The notes: generated by a model not told the origin, from the letters alone. Counted from the first letter of the stretch, positions 31,652 through 42,539 are shown. The stretch: 64,000 nucleotides of DNA from Papio anubis (GCF_008728515.1 NC_044995.1:38279542-38343541), one strand, 5' to 3'. Made by a program: numbers and translations.

Positions 31652-31936
31652 TTTGAGACAGAGTCTCGCTCTGTCTTCCAGGCTGGAGTGCAGTGGCACG
31701 ATCTCGGCTCACTGCAACCTCTGCCTCCGAGGTTCAGGCGATTCTCCTGCCTCAGCTGGGAGTAGTTGGGACTACAGGTGCCCACCACCATGCCCGGCTA
31801 ATGTTTTGTATTTTTAGTAGAGATGGGGTTTCACCATGTTGGCCAGGCTGGTCTTGAACTCCTGACCTCAGGTGATCTGCCTGTCTAGGCCTCCCAAAAT
31901 GCTGGGATTACAGGCATGAGCCACTGTGCCCCGCTG
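31652..31936 (-). repeat. Alu
   Basis: Antisense, without a T-tract at its start. Confidence 0.88.
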
Positions 31937-32062
31937 AGGTCTCCTGAATCTTGGCCAGGGCTAGTTCAACTCAGTTGAACTGTTGATTACATTCATCCAT
32001 TGTGTTTCATATAATCCAACTGGGTCAACTAGTTTCCAGAAAATCTGACTGTTTTAAGAATC

Positions 32063-32384
32063 TTGGCTGAGTACAGAGGCTTATGCCTGTCATCCCAGCA
32101 CTTTGGGAGGCTGAGGTGGGAGGATCACTTGAGCCCCAGGGAGTTTGAGACCAGCCTGGGCAACAAAGTGGGGCCTCACTTCTACAAAACAGAACCAAAA
32201 CTAAAACCAAAAACCAATTAGCTGTGCATGGTGGAGCACACCTGTAATCCCAGCTACTTGGGAGGCTGAGGTGAGAGGACCCTTTGAGCCCAGGAGGTTG
32301 AGGCTGCAGTGAGCTATGACTGCAGCACTGCACTCCAGGCTAGGTGATAGAGTAAGAATCTGTCTTAAAGCAAACAAACAAAAG
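32063..32384 (+). repeat. Old Alu (AluJ-like)
   Basis: Diverged sense copy with an A-rich linker near 32186-32218. Confidence 0.85.
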
Positions 32385-32682
32385 GGCTGGGCATGGTGGC
32401 TCACACCTGTAATCCCAGCACTTTGGGAGGCCAAAGCAGGCGGATCACTTGAGGCCAGGAGTTCAAGACCAGCCTGGGCAAACATGGTGAAACTCTGTCT
32501 CTACTAAAAATACAAAAATAGCCAGATGTGGTGGTGCATCCCTGTAATCCCAGCTACTTAGGAGGGTGAGGCAGGAAAATCACTTGAACCTAGTGGCAGA
32601 GGTTGCAGTGAGTGAAGATCGTGCCATTGCACTCCAGCCTGGGCGACAGAACGAGACTCCATCTCAAAAAAAAAAAAAAAAG
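32385..32682 (+). repeat. Alu
   Basis: Sense copy placed directly in the tail of the previous one. Confidence 0.92.
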
Positions 32683-32749
32683 AATCTCTACAGTGAGAGA
32701 ATTAATATAGTATACACTTTCTGGTAGAGGACAATGGTTAAAGAATTCA

Positions 32750-33068
32750 AGACCAGGAGTGCTGGCTCACGCCTGTAATCTCGACAATTTGGGAGACAGA
32801 GGTGAGAGGGTCTCTTGAGGCCAAGAGTTTGAGACTAGCCTGGGCAACATAGTGAGACCGTGTCTCTACAAAGGATACAAAAATTAGCCAAGCAGGGTGG
32901 TGCATGCCTATAGTCCCAGCTACTAGGGAGGCTGAAGTGGGAGGATCCCTTGAGCTCAGGACTTGGAGGCTACAGTTAGTCATGATTGCACCACTGTACT
33001 CCAGCCTGGGGGACAAAGTGAGATCCTGCCTCTCAAAATAAAATAAAACAAAAACAATAAAATAAAGA
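32750..33068 (+). repeat. Old Alu (AluJ-like)
   Basis: Diverged sense copy; tail 'aaaataaaataaaacaaaaa'. Confidence 0.85.
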
Positions 33069-33106
33069 ATTCAAATCTATTTAGTGAAAACTAACAGATT
33101 TCTCCC

Positions 33107-33412
33107 TTTTTTTTTTTTTTTTTTTTTTTGAGAGGGAGTCTCGCTCTGTCGCCCAGGCTAGGATGCAGTGGCCGGATCTCAGATCACTGCAAGCTCCGCC
33201 TCCCGGGTTTACGCCATTCTCCTGCCTCAGCCTCCCGAGTAGCTGGGACTACAGGCGCCCGCCACCTCACCCGGCTAGTTATTTTTTGTATTTTTTAGTA
33301 GAGATGGGGTTTCACCTTGTTAGCCAGGATGGTCTCGATCTCCTGACCTCGTGATCCGCCCGTCTCGGCCTCCCAAAGTGCTGGGATTACAGGCTTGAGC
33401 CACCGCGCCCGG
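33107..33412 (-). repeat. AluY/YR-type, young insertion
   Basis: Antisense copy with 'agtggccggatctcag' and 'gccacctcacccggctagtt'. Perfect 16-bp duplication CAGATTTCTCCCTTTT on both sides. Confidence 0.95.
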
Positions 33413-33558
33413 CAGATTTCTCCCTTTTAATTCTTGGCTCGTGGCCAGTGTTTCTCAACAGGCGCCCTCTTCACCCCTCCAGGGGCAATGTCTGGAGACA
33501 TTTTTGGTTGTGACAAATTGGGTTGGGAGGGAGTGTTCATGGCATCTAATATTTGTTT

Positions 33559-33849
33559 TTGTTTTTTGAGAAGGAGTTTCGCTCTTGTTGCCCAGGTTGG
33601 AGTGCAATGGCACAATCTCGGCTCACTAGGACCTCTGCCTCCTGGGTTCAAGCGATTCTCCTGCCTCAGCCTCCTGAGTAGCCCGGATTAGAGGTACGCG
33701 CCACCACGCCTGGCTACTTTTGTATTTTTAGTAGAGATAGGGTTTCTCCATGTTGGTCAGGCTGGTCTTGAACTCCTGACCTCAGGTGTTCTGCCCACCT
33801 TGGCCTCCCAAAGTGCTGGGATTGCAGACGTCAGCCACTGTGCCTGGCC
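33559..33849 (-). repeat. Alu
   Basis: Complete antisense copy. Confidence 0.92.
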
Positions 33850-34094
33850 ATGGCTTCTAATGAGTAGAGGTTGGATATGCTGCTCAGCTTCTCACAGTGC
33901 ACAGGGCAGCCTTTGCACTACAAAGAATGATCTAGCCCCAAATGCCAGTAGTACCAAGGTTAACAAACTCAGAAATCAAAATAGGAGCTCAGTTTGAACA
34001 GGAAGTTGGTGGGCCGTTTGACTAAGATGGAGATGCCAGGTGGGTTTAAGAATTTTCCAGCAAAGGTACTGTTTCAAAAAGTATGCATTTTTTA

Positions 34095-34518
34095 GGCCGG
34101 GTGCAGTTGCTCATGCCTGTAATCCCAGCACTTTGGGAGGAAGAGGCAGGTGGATCACTTGAGGTTAGGAGTTTGAGACCAGCCTGGCCAACACGGTGAA
34201 ACCGGTCTCTACTGAAAACACAAAAATTAGCTGAGTGTGGTGGCGCGTGCCTGTAGTCCCACCTACTGGGAGGCTAAGGCAGGAGAGCTGCTTGAACCCG
34301 GAAGGTGAAGGTTGCAGTGAGCCAAGATCGTGCCACTGTACTCCAGCCTGGGCAACAGAGTGAGACTCTGTCTCAAAAAAAAAAAAAAAGTATGCACTTT
34401 TTTTTTAAGGAGACAAGGATCTCACTCTGTTGCTCAGGATGGATTGGCACCCCTGGGCTACGGCGATCCTCCTGCCTCAGCCTTCCAGGTAGCTGGGACT
34501 ACAGACTTGGGCCACCAG
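34095..34518. repeat. Sense Alu followed by a truncated antisense Alu
   Basis: 34095-34390 is sense. 34398-34518 is an antisense left-arm fragment. Confidence 0.85.
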
Positions 34519-35159
34519 GCCTGTGAAGGTTAGCATCTTTGAGCTCCTAAGTCCAACACTATCGCCATCACTTTTATGGTCCGGATGGCGTTTGGGGCAT
34601 TTTGGGCATTCTATCTCTTGCCTTCATTCCTTCTCCTCACTCATAATATTTAAATATTATCCGCCTCCCTCTGCTGAGATAGGTACAAAGCTCATCCTAC
34701 CTCTGGATTCTCCAGTGAGGGTTACTCCAGGGCGGGCCCCTTCCCCTTCACGTCCTGCCAGGCGATCCCCTTGGGGCGAATCATAACTTTTCTGGACCTC
34801 AGTTTCCTTCCCTGTAAAATAAGAACAATAATAATACGTCCTTGGGCTGTTGTCGGGACTCTTCAGCCCAGCACTCCCAGCCCGAAGTCCTACCCAGCGC
34901 TCACCACAAAGCCTACCCTCTTCTGAGTTTTCTGAATCCTCAAAGCCTCCTCTGAGGTAGAGGCTGGGAACCCCTTTCCTACTAATGGGGAAACTGAGGC
35001 TGGGAGACGCGAGAACTGGACCATGATCTCAAACTTTTGAGGGAAGGAGCTACCCCGGAAGGCGATGGTCTTCTCCAGAGCCCTCCCAAGGGCGCTCAGT
35101 ACCAAGTGGGCACCCAGACAAGTTTTCTTATCCCTCCTGGGCCCTTCGGAGCTTAATTC
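34519..35159. other. Non-repetitive flank of the GC-rich island
   Basis: Mostly unique sequence. A MIR-like stretch is at 34795-34860 ('cctcagtttccttccctgta'). Confidence 0.5.
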
Positions 35160-35480
35160 TCCGCTCAGCGAGGCTCCCGGAGGCGGATTCAGCCTTCGCT
35201 GGTTGACGCCAGTTCCGAGGCGCAAGCGCAAGGGAGCGCGCGCGGTGGCCTGTGGGAGGCTGACTGTGAGCCTGAAGCTCAGCCCAGACGCCGGCGCTGT
35301 TGTCAGGGCGACCGGGGTGGGGCGGGGCCAGAACATGGCCACGCCTTTATTTGCTCTTCAATGGCCCCCTGCTTTCACTGGGCCAACCTTCTCTTAATTG
35401 TTCTTTGTTGTCAGTTCGTTCCCTCCCCAGTTGGACAGAAGCTGACTTGTAGCGTGTGTCGACCGAAGGACAAGCACAAG
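35160..35480. promoter_or_regulatory. GC-rich, CpG-rich island; candidate upstream promoter
   Basis: The block is CpG-dense (for example gcgcgcgcgg near 35236) within an otherwise AT/Alu-rich area. A GC box (ggggcggggc) lies at about 35319-35328, and an RFX X-box-like sequence (gttgtcagggcgac) at about 35299-35312. A consensus-like minus-strand donor (GTGAGC) is near 34903-34898. I recall human CCDC130 transcripts starting well upstream of the main promoter, so this may be an alternative CCDC130 first-exon promoter. Direction is unproven. Confidence 0.5.
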
Positions 35481-35815
35481 CAGGAGGATCTCGGCCATGA
35501 TTAAGCGCCGGTGGAGACCTCTGTGTCAATTCTGTTCATATACACGTGTCATTTTTTTTTTCTTTCCTCTTTTGCCTTTGAGTACTCTAATTTATTAGCG
35601 ACATCTGTAATTTATCTACTTCTCCGGCCAGATCGTGCTTAGGCAAAACCGCAAACCTGAAGTTTGCAGAAATGACTCAGTGGTGACTAATTCCATTAGG
35701 AAAGCATTCTTCACAAAAGAGTTCACAGCAGGATTTCTTTAAATAGAAAACTTCCTCAGTGCACTGAAAACGATTCATTTTATATAAAACACATTTGGAT
35801 ACCGGATCCTCTTTC
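35481..35815. other. Non-repetitive intergenic stretch
   Basis: No gene, RNA or clear repeat seen. Confidence 0.4.
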
Positions 35816-35816
35816 A

Positions 35817-36106
35817 CTTTTTTTTGAGACTGAATCTTGCTCTGTCGCCTAGGCTGGAGTGTAGTGGTGCGGTCTCGGCTCACTGCAACCTCTGCCTCCC
35901 AAGTTCAAGCGATTCTCCTGCCTCAGCCTCCTGAATAGCTGGGACTACAGGTGCCTGCCACCGTGCCCAGCTAATTTTTGTACTTTTAGTAGAGACGGGG
36001 TTTCACCATATTGGCCAGGCTATTTTCGAACTCCTGATACTCTGATCCGCCTGCCTTGGCCCCCCAAAGTACTGGGATTACAGGCGTGAGCCACTGCGCC
36101 CGGCCT
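35817..36106 (-). repeat. Alu
   Basis: Complete antisense copy. Confidence 0.92.
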
Positions 36107-36371
36107 ATTGTTGTTTTTGTAGTTGTGTACAGACCTAGTCAGGGCCACTGTGTACGGTTGTGCACGTTGTGCCCTGAACAAGTGTGCCTGGCTAAGAGCA
36201 TGAGAATGGGGCTGAAGCCCAGCCTAGGCTGTGTTCTCCAAGTTGGAGTATAGGACACCTACTTCTAATTTGTCTTTTAGACAGGTACTTTATTCTATTT
36301 GCACGAAGTTTCCGTGTGTGCCAGCTGTCTTTCTGCACACGATACTTTTAGTGTCAAAAATGTAATCAGGC

Positions 36372-36656
36372 CGGCCGGGCGCAGTGGCTCAAGCCTGTAA
36401 TCCCAGCACTTTGGGAGGCTGAGACGGGTGGATCACGAGGTCAGGAGATCGAGACTATCCTGGCTAACCCGGTGAAACCCCGTCTCTACTAAAAAAATAC
36501 AAAAAAACTAGCCGGGCGAGGTGGCGGGCGCCTGTAGTCCCAGTTACTTGGGAGGCTGAGGCAGGAGAATGGCGTGAACCCGGGAGGCGGAGCTTGCAGT
36601 GAGCCGAGATCCGACCACTGCACTCCAACCTGGGCGATAGAGGGAGACTCCATCTC

Positions 36657-36684
<28 letters not shown>
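36372..36684 (+). repeat. AluY/YR-type, young insertion
   Basis: Sense copy with 'gtggctcaagcctgtaatcc' and 'actagccgggcgaggtggcg', ~28-A tail, duplication GTAATCAGG on both sides. Confidence 0.95.
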
Positions 36685-36688
<4 letters not shown>

Positions 36689-37125
36689 TCAGGCCTGGCG
36701 CGGTGATTTTATATATATATATAAAATCAGATATAGTTAGAAAAAATTTAAAAGTTCTTTGTCATACAGCAAGTACATGTCTTGATCTAGGAGATGTCAA
36801 ATCAAGTGGTAAGTTCTCTTACAAAAGTTAGGGCAAGTTTATAAGGCAAAAAGGAAGAAGTATTTTGAGCTTTTTTTTGGTGATTGGCTGTTTTACATTA
36901 ACTTCTTTTTAAGGCAAATAGAGACGTTTAAGCTCATTTGTCTACAGCGGATTGGTTTAATTTCACTGAATCATGCTGACAAGGATGTAAAACTTACATT
37001 TTCGTGTTTCATTTATGATTAGAGCTAGCGTTTCAGGGGAATCAGGATGACAAACTTTGATTGTGTGGTTATGGGTGGTTGGCCTTGGGTAGGGGGGATG
37101 AATCTAAACTACAGCCTTCATTTTA
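36685..37125. other. Non-repetitive intergenic stretch with AT palindrome
   Basis: A perfect 24-bp palindrome centred on (TA)n is at 36705-36728. The rest shows no repeat or gene. Confidence 0.6.
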
Positions 37126-37312
37126 ATGTTTTTTTTTTTTTTTTTTTTTTTTTTTTTGAGACTGAGTCTCACTCTGTCTCCCAGGCTGGAGTGCAGTGGT
37201 GTGATCTCAGCTCACTATAATAACCTCCTCTTCCCAGGTTCAAGTGATTCTTGTACCTCAGCCTCCCCAGTAGCTGGGATTACAGGTGTGCGCCACCAAG
37301 CCTGGCCCACAA
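37126..37312 (-). repeat. Alu left arm
   Basis: Antisense fragment after a 27-T run. Confidence 0.88.
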
Positions 37313-37544
37313 TATGCTCTTAATTCCAGAAAGTGGCACAAAAATATATAGCCGAGGAGAAAAGAGGCTAAAGTGTTGAAATGTCCCCATCTCATTGCTA
37401 TTAGAAAAGTATGTTGAAACCATGCCTATCATTTATCCTCTTGTGAGCAAGAGACTTAATTTAATTTATTTTGACTATTGTTGTTATTATTTTTTATTTT
37501 ATTTGACTATTGTTGTTATTATTTTTTATTTATTTATTTTTCTT

Positions 37545-37830
37545 TTTGAGATGGAGTCTCGCTCTGTCGCCCACACTGGAGTGCAGTGGCACGATCTCAG
37601 CTCCCTGCAACCTCTGCCTCCCAGGTTCAAGTGATTCTTCTGCCTCAGCCTCCCGAGTACCTGGGAGTACAGGTGCACGCCACCATGCCCGGTTAATTTT
37701 TGTATTTTTAGCAGAGACGGGGGTTTCGCCATATTGGCCAGGCTGGTCTCAAACTCCTGACCTCATGATCCGCCCGCCTTGGCCTCCCAAAGTGTTCGGA
37801 TTACAGGCGGGAGCCACCATTCCCTGCCCT
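37545..37830 (-). repeat. Alu
   Basis: Complete antisense copy. Confidence 0.92.
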
Positions 37831-37859
37831 TAATTTTATTTTTTAAAAATTTACTATTA

Positions 37860-38150
37860 TTTTTTTCCCTAAGATGGAGTCTTGCTCTGTCGCCCAGACT
37901 GGAGTGCAATGGCACGATCTTGGCTCACTGTGACCTCTGCCTCCTGGGTTCAAGGGATTCTCCTGTCTCAGCCTCCAGAGTAGCTGGGCTTAAAGGCTTG
38001 AGCCACCATGCCCAGCTAATTGTTGTATTTTTAGTAGAGATGGCGTTTCACCGTGTTGGCCAGGCTGGTCTCGAACTGACCTCAAGTGATCTGCCCGCCT
38101 TGGCTTCCCAAAGTGTTGGGATTACAGACGTGAGCCACTGGGCCTGGGCA
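37860..38150 (-). repeat. Alu
   Basis: Antisense copy with a 3-base loss at 'cgaactgacctc'. Confidence 0.9.
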
Positions 38151-38164
38151 AAAAAGACAGTGAT

Positions 38165-38274
38165 ATTGAATGAAGTCTACTTAATAGTATTGTACCAATG
38201 TTAATTTCATAGTTTTGACAAATGTGGTGTGGTTATGTAAGACACTCAGATTAGGGGAAGCCGGCATTGTCCAA
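38165..38274 (+). repeat. L1 3'-end fragment
   Basis: 'ccaatgttaatttcatagtt ... ggttatgtaagac...aggggaag' matches the L1 3' UTR motif. Positions 38206-38274 recur at 40649-40717. Confidence 0.7.
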
Positions 38275-38280
38275 TATTTG

Positions 38281-38528
38281 CTTGCTTGCTTTCCTTCCTT
38301 TCCTTCCTTCCTTCCTTCCTTCCTTCCTTCCTTCCTTCCTTCCTTCCTTCCTTCCTTCTTTCCTTCCTTCCTTCCTTCCTCTCTCTCTCTTCCTCTCTCC
38401 TCTTTCTTTCTTTCTTTCTTTCCCTTTCTTTTCCTTCCTTCCTTCCTTCCTTCCTTCCTTCCTTCCTTCCTTCCTTCCTTCCTTCCTTCCTTCCTTCCTT
38501 TTCTTTCTTTCTTTCTTTTCTTTTCTTT

Positions 38529-38580
<52 letters not shown>

Positions 38581-38601
38581 TCCTTCCCTTCCTTCCTCCC
38601 T

Positions 38602-38632
<31 letters not shown>

Positions 38633-38642
38633 CCTCCCTCCC

Positions 38643-38683
<41 letters not shown>

Positions 38684-38709
38684 CCTTCCTCCTTTATTTT
38701 CTTTCTTTC
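38281..38709 (+). repeat. Long polypyrimidine tract (CTTC)n/(CTTT)n/(CT)n
   Basis: About 430 nt of almost uninterrupted C/T on the plus strand, with CCTT, CTTT and CT blocks. It abuts an antisense Alu at its right side and may have grown from that Alu's tail. Confidence 0.97.
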
Positions 38710-38985
38710 AGAGTTTCACTCTTGTTGCCCAGGCTGGAGTGCAATGGAATGGCACGATCTCGGCTCACTGTAATCTGTGCCTCCTGGGTTCAAGTGATTC
38801 TCCTGCCTTAGCCTCCTGAGTAGCTGGGATTACAGGTGCACGCCACCACGCCCTTTGTATTTTTAGTAGAGATGGGGTTTCTCCATGTTGGTCAGGCTGG
38901 TTTCAAGCTACTGACCTCGTGATCTGCCCGCCTCGGCCTCCCAAAGTGCTGGGATTACAGGTGTGAGCCACAGTGCCTTGCCCAA
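38710..38985 (-). repeat. Alu
   Basis: Antisense copy whose T-tract merges with the polypyrimidine tract. Confidence 0.92.
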
Positions 38986-39501
38986 AATTTGCTTTCTTTT
39001 GCTTCCATAGCAGTGGTGGTGTTTCTGCTTGGTGGCCCAGTTAAGGGGTCACTTGTCCCAGCCTTCATGGCAGCCAGGTGTAGTAGCCATGGAGGGCACC
39101 GTCTGTGCAGTGAAAAATGAATAGTGATGAGACATGGCATTTCCAGGTATGGGCCTTCAAACACCTAGTGTGGGCTATTCTCTGCTCTTTCTCCTCTATG
39201 GAGTGGAAACAGGGACATTCCTCCAACCCAGCACCAACCCTGCAGTGGGGACAGTGCTCGAGGTGATGGCTGTTCGGAGTTACCTTGTGTCCCCTCAAAG
39301 ATACGTCAGAGTCTTAACCCTCAGTGTCTGTGAATGAGACCTGATTTGGAAATCTATTTGCAGATATTACCAAGTTAAATGATGTCAGTAAGGTGGGCCC
39401 CAGTCCAAAATGACTTCATGCTTGGATATTCTTGAAATTGGTACATTCTTGGGTCTCTATTATATAACAGCTTATTTTTTATTTGTTTTTTATTTTTATC
39501 T

Positions 39502-39782
39502 TTTGAGATGGAGTCTCACTCTGTTGCCCAGGCTGGAGTGCAATGGTGCAATCTCGGCTCACTGCAACCTCCGCCTCCTGGGTTCAAGCGATTCTCCTGC
39601 CTTAGCCTTCCGAGTAGCTGGGACTACAGGCACCTGCCACCATGTCTGGCTAATGTTTGTATTTTTAGTAGAGACAGGGTTTCACTATGTTGGCCAGGCT
39701 GGTCTTGAACTCCTCAAGTGTTCCTCTCGCCTTGGCCTCCCAAAGTGCTGAGATTACAGGCGTGAGCCACCTCGTCCAGCCA
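39502..39782 (-). repeat. Alu
   Basis: Antisense copy in the MLT1-like LTR. Confidence 0.92.
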
Positions 39783-39857
39783 TAGCTTAGTGTTTCTGTT
39801 TATTTGTTTTTGGAAATATTGGACTAGTGTCTTTTTATTATTATTATTATTTGTTTG

Positions 39858-40143
39858 TTTGGAGACAGAGTCTCGCACTGTCGCTCAGGCCGGAGTGCAA
39901 TGGCGCGATCTCGGCTCACTGCAACCTCCGCCTCCCGGGTTCACACAATTCTGCCTCAGCCTCCTGAGTAACTAGGATTACAGGTGCCTGCCACCATGCC
40001 CAGCTAATTTTTTGTAATTTTTAGTAGAGACGGGGTTTTACTGTGTTGGCCAGACTGGTCTCGAACCCCTGACCTCGTGATCCACCCGCCTCATCCTCCC
40101 AAAGTGCTGGGATTATAGGCGTGAGCCACTGCACCTGGCCTTA
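39858..40143 (-). repeat. Alu
   Basis: Antisense copy preceded by (TTA)n at 39836-39850. Confidence 0.92.
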
Positions 40144-40154
40144 TTATTATTATT

Positions 40155-40447
40155 CTTTTTAAAGAGACAGGGTTTCCCTCCTGTTGCCCAGCTTGGAGTG
40201 CAGTGGCATGATCATGGCTTACTGAAGTCTAACTCCTGGGCTCCAGTGATCCTCCTGCTTCAGCCTCCCAAATAGCTGGGACTACAGATGCATACTACTA
40301 TGCCTGGCTAATTTTTTATTTTTGGTAGAGACAGGGTATCACTATGTTGCTCAGGTTGGTCTTGAACTCCTGGCCTCAAGCCAGGATCCTCCTACCTTGG
40401 CCTCCCAAAGTGCCGGGGTTACAAGTGCCATCCACCATGCCTGACCT
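40155..40447 (-). repeat. Alu, diverged
   Basis: Older antisense copy preceded by TTATTATTATTATT. Confidence 0.88.
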
Positions 40448-40648
40448 GACTAGTGGCCACTTTACAAGAAGAAGAGATGACAGAGAGAGATAAAGGGAAG
40501 ATGGCCATGTGAAGATGGAGGCAGAGATTAGAGTGATGCAACCGCAAGCCAAGGAACACCAGGGGCTACCAGATGCTGGAAGAGGTAAGAAAGAGCCTTC
40601 AGAGGGAGTGTGGCCCTGCCGACACCTTAATTTCTGACTTCTGGCTAC

Positions 40649-40717
40649 TTCATAGTTTTGACAAATGTGGCACGGTTATGTAAGACACTCAGATTAGGGG
40701 AAGCCGGCATTGTCCAA
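40649..40717 (+). repeat. 69-bp copy of an L1-derived segment
   Basis: Identical to 38206-38274 except for three adjacent bases (CAC here, TGT there). Confidence 0.9.
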
Positions 40718-40858
40718 AGAACTGTAAGCGAATACATTTCTGTTGTGTTAAACCACCCAGTTTGTGACACTGTTATGGCAGCCCTTGGCAATGAAAACCT
40801 TGGTAGAACAAGAAATATCAAGAAGCTACGTCCCAAGTGATCCAACAGAAAGACGCTC

Positions 40859-41305
40859 TTGGCCGGGCAAGGTGGCTCATGCCTGTATTCCCAGCACTTT
40901 GGGAGGCCGAGGAGGGTGAATTGCTTCGGCTCAGGAGTTTGAGACCAACCTGGGCAACATGGTGAAATTCTGTCTCTACTAAAAATACAAAAATTACCTG
41001 GGGCCGGGCGTGGTGGCTCACGCCTGTAATCCCAGCAGTGTGGGAGGCTAAGGCGGGTGCATCACCTGAGGTCAGGAGTTTGAGACCAGCCTGGCCAACA
41101 TGTTGAAACCCCGTCTTTACTAAAAATGCAAAAGTTAGCTGGGCATGGTGGCGGGCGCCTGTAATCCCAGCTACTCGGGAGGCTGAGGCAGGAGAATCAC
41201 TTGAACCCGGGAGGCAGAGGTTGCAATGAGCCGAGATTGTGCCACTGCACTCCAGCACGGGCAACAGAGTGAGACTTTGTCTCAAAGAAAGAGAAATAAA
41301 AGAGA
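40859..41305 (+). repeat. Truncated Alu followed by a complete Alu
   Basis: 40859-41002 is a sense left arm. 41003-41305 is a complete sense copy. Confidence 0.9.
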
Positions 41306-41424
41306 AGCTTTCATGCCCTTTGGTACCACTTACCTCAAGGTAGTTACCCGAGAAAGAGTCAAGCTTGGATGTTCTCCCTTTTAGAGTCTCTGTTATAGCA
41401 GCTTAGTTTAGTTTAGGTTAGTTT

Positions 41425-41735
41425 TTTTTTTTTTTTTTTTTTTTAAGACAGAGTCTTATTCCTCAGTTACCCATACCGGAGTGCAGTGGCACGATCATGG
41501 ATCACTGCAGCCTCAACCTCCAGGGCTCAAGTGATCCTCCTGCCTCAGCTTCCCAAATAGCTGGGACCACAGGTGCGCACCACCATGCCTGGGTAGTTTA
41601 AAGAAAATTTTTTTCGTAGAGATAGGCGTCTTGTCATATTTCTCAGGTTTGTCTTGAACTGGTTTCACGCAATCCTCCTGCCTAGCTCTCGCAAAGTGCT
41701 GAGATTACAGATGTGAGCCACCGTGCCTAGTCAGC
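41425..41735 (-). repeat. Old Alu
   Basis: Diverged antisense copy after a 22-T run. Confidence 0.85.
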
Positions 41736-41763
41736 TTTATTATTATCATTATCATTGTTTTCT

Positions 41764-42052
41764 TTTGAGATGGAGTTTTGCTCTTGTTGCCCAGGCTGGA
41801 GTGCAATGGTGCGATCTTGGCTTACCGCAACCTCCGCCTCCGAGGTTCAAGAGATTCTCTTGCCTCAGCCTCCCGAGTAGCTGGGATTACAGGAACCCAC
41901 CACCACACCCAGTTAATTTTTGTATTTTTAGTAGAGACAGGGTTTCGCCATGTTGGTCAGGTTGGTCTCGAACTCCTGACCTCAGGTGATCCTCCTGCCT
42001 TGGCCTCCCAAAGTGCTGGGATTACAGTCGTGAGCCACTGCACCTGGCCTAT
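41764..42052 (-). repeat. Alu
   Basis: Complete antisense copy. Confidence 0.92.
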
Positions 42053-42253
42053 TTTTTTTTTTTTTTTTTTTAATACTCTACTAATAGACTTTGTGACACT
42101 GAACACTAATGTGTCTTTCTCCCGGAAGCTCCTCCTTCATTTTCCTTCTTTTTCCTTTTTGGCTCTTTCCATCTGTTTTGGGAAAGTTAACTTTCTCCTG
42201 TCTTGGAACATCCCTTGTTGAGCACCCTATCTTTGTGACTGTCTGCTTTTGAG

Positions 42254-42374
42254 TACTGCTTTCGAGAGAGAATAGTAGAAGTTGTAAGAGACGTATGTGA
42301 CAAATTTGGCATCCTGGAACACCAAGAGGATTACCAGTTTTTTAGAAAGCAGCATGAATCAACCTCAATTATTC
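42254..42374 (+). other. Exon-like open segment, unassigned
   Basis: Between a pyrimidine-rich 'ctgcttttgag' acceptor-like site and a perfect GTAAGT donor, the plus strand stays open. It reads YCFRERIVEVVRDVCDKFGI and continues LEHQEDYQFFRKQHESTSII. I do not recognise the peptide. It may be a relic exon, part of a retrocopy, or chance; no partner exons were found. Confidence 0.25.
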
Positions 42375-42539
42375 GTAAGTAAAATTAGAGTAGTTTCAAG
42401 CTGTCACTTCTTTCTGTCCTACACACGTTATTCAAATAAGTTGGTGGAAGAATGTTGTTTGGGTTTACAATAGGGAAGTATGGGGACATAAATCTGGGTC
42501 TAAATTAGTGAAATTTAAAATGGGAAGTTGCTTAACTGT

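Larger units (their letters stand above)
39271..40797 (+). mobile_element. MLT1-like (ERVL-MaLR) LTR, split by three Alus and an L1-derived segment
   Basis: The 5' part is 39271-39425 ('gtgtcccctcaaagatacgt'). The 3' part is 40446-40797 with 'atttctgacttctggct' and 'tttgtgacactgttatggca'. The 69-bp segment 40649-40717 interrupts the conserved 'ctggcc..agaactgt' region. Confidence 0.75.

Noticed and set aside
34890..35397. 150- and 110-codon frames in the GC-rich island
   Set aside because: Overlapping frames on both strands with no recognisable domain; high GC explains the lack of stops.
38281..38709. CRISPR-like or bacterial repeat array
   Set aside because: No spacer-repeat structure; it is a eukaryotic microsatellite.
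38215..38819. 170-200-codon open frames rich in Phe/Leu/Ser/Pro
   Set aside because: They are translations of the polypyrimidine tract running into an Alu, not genes.
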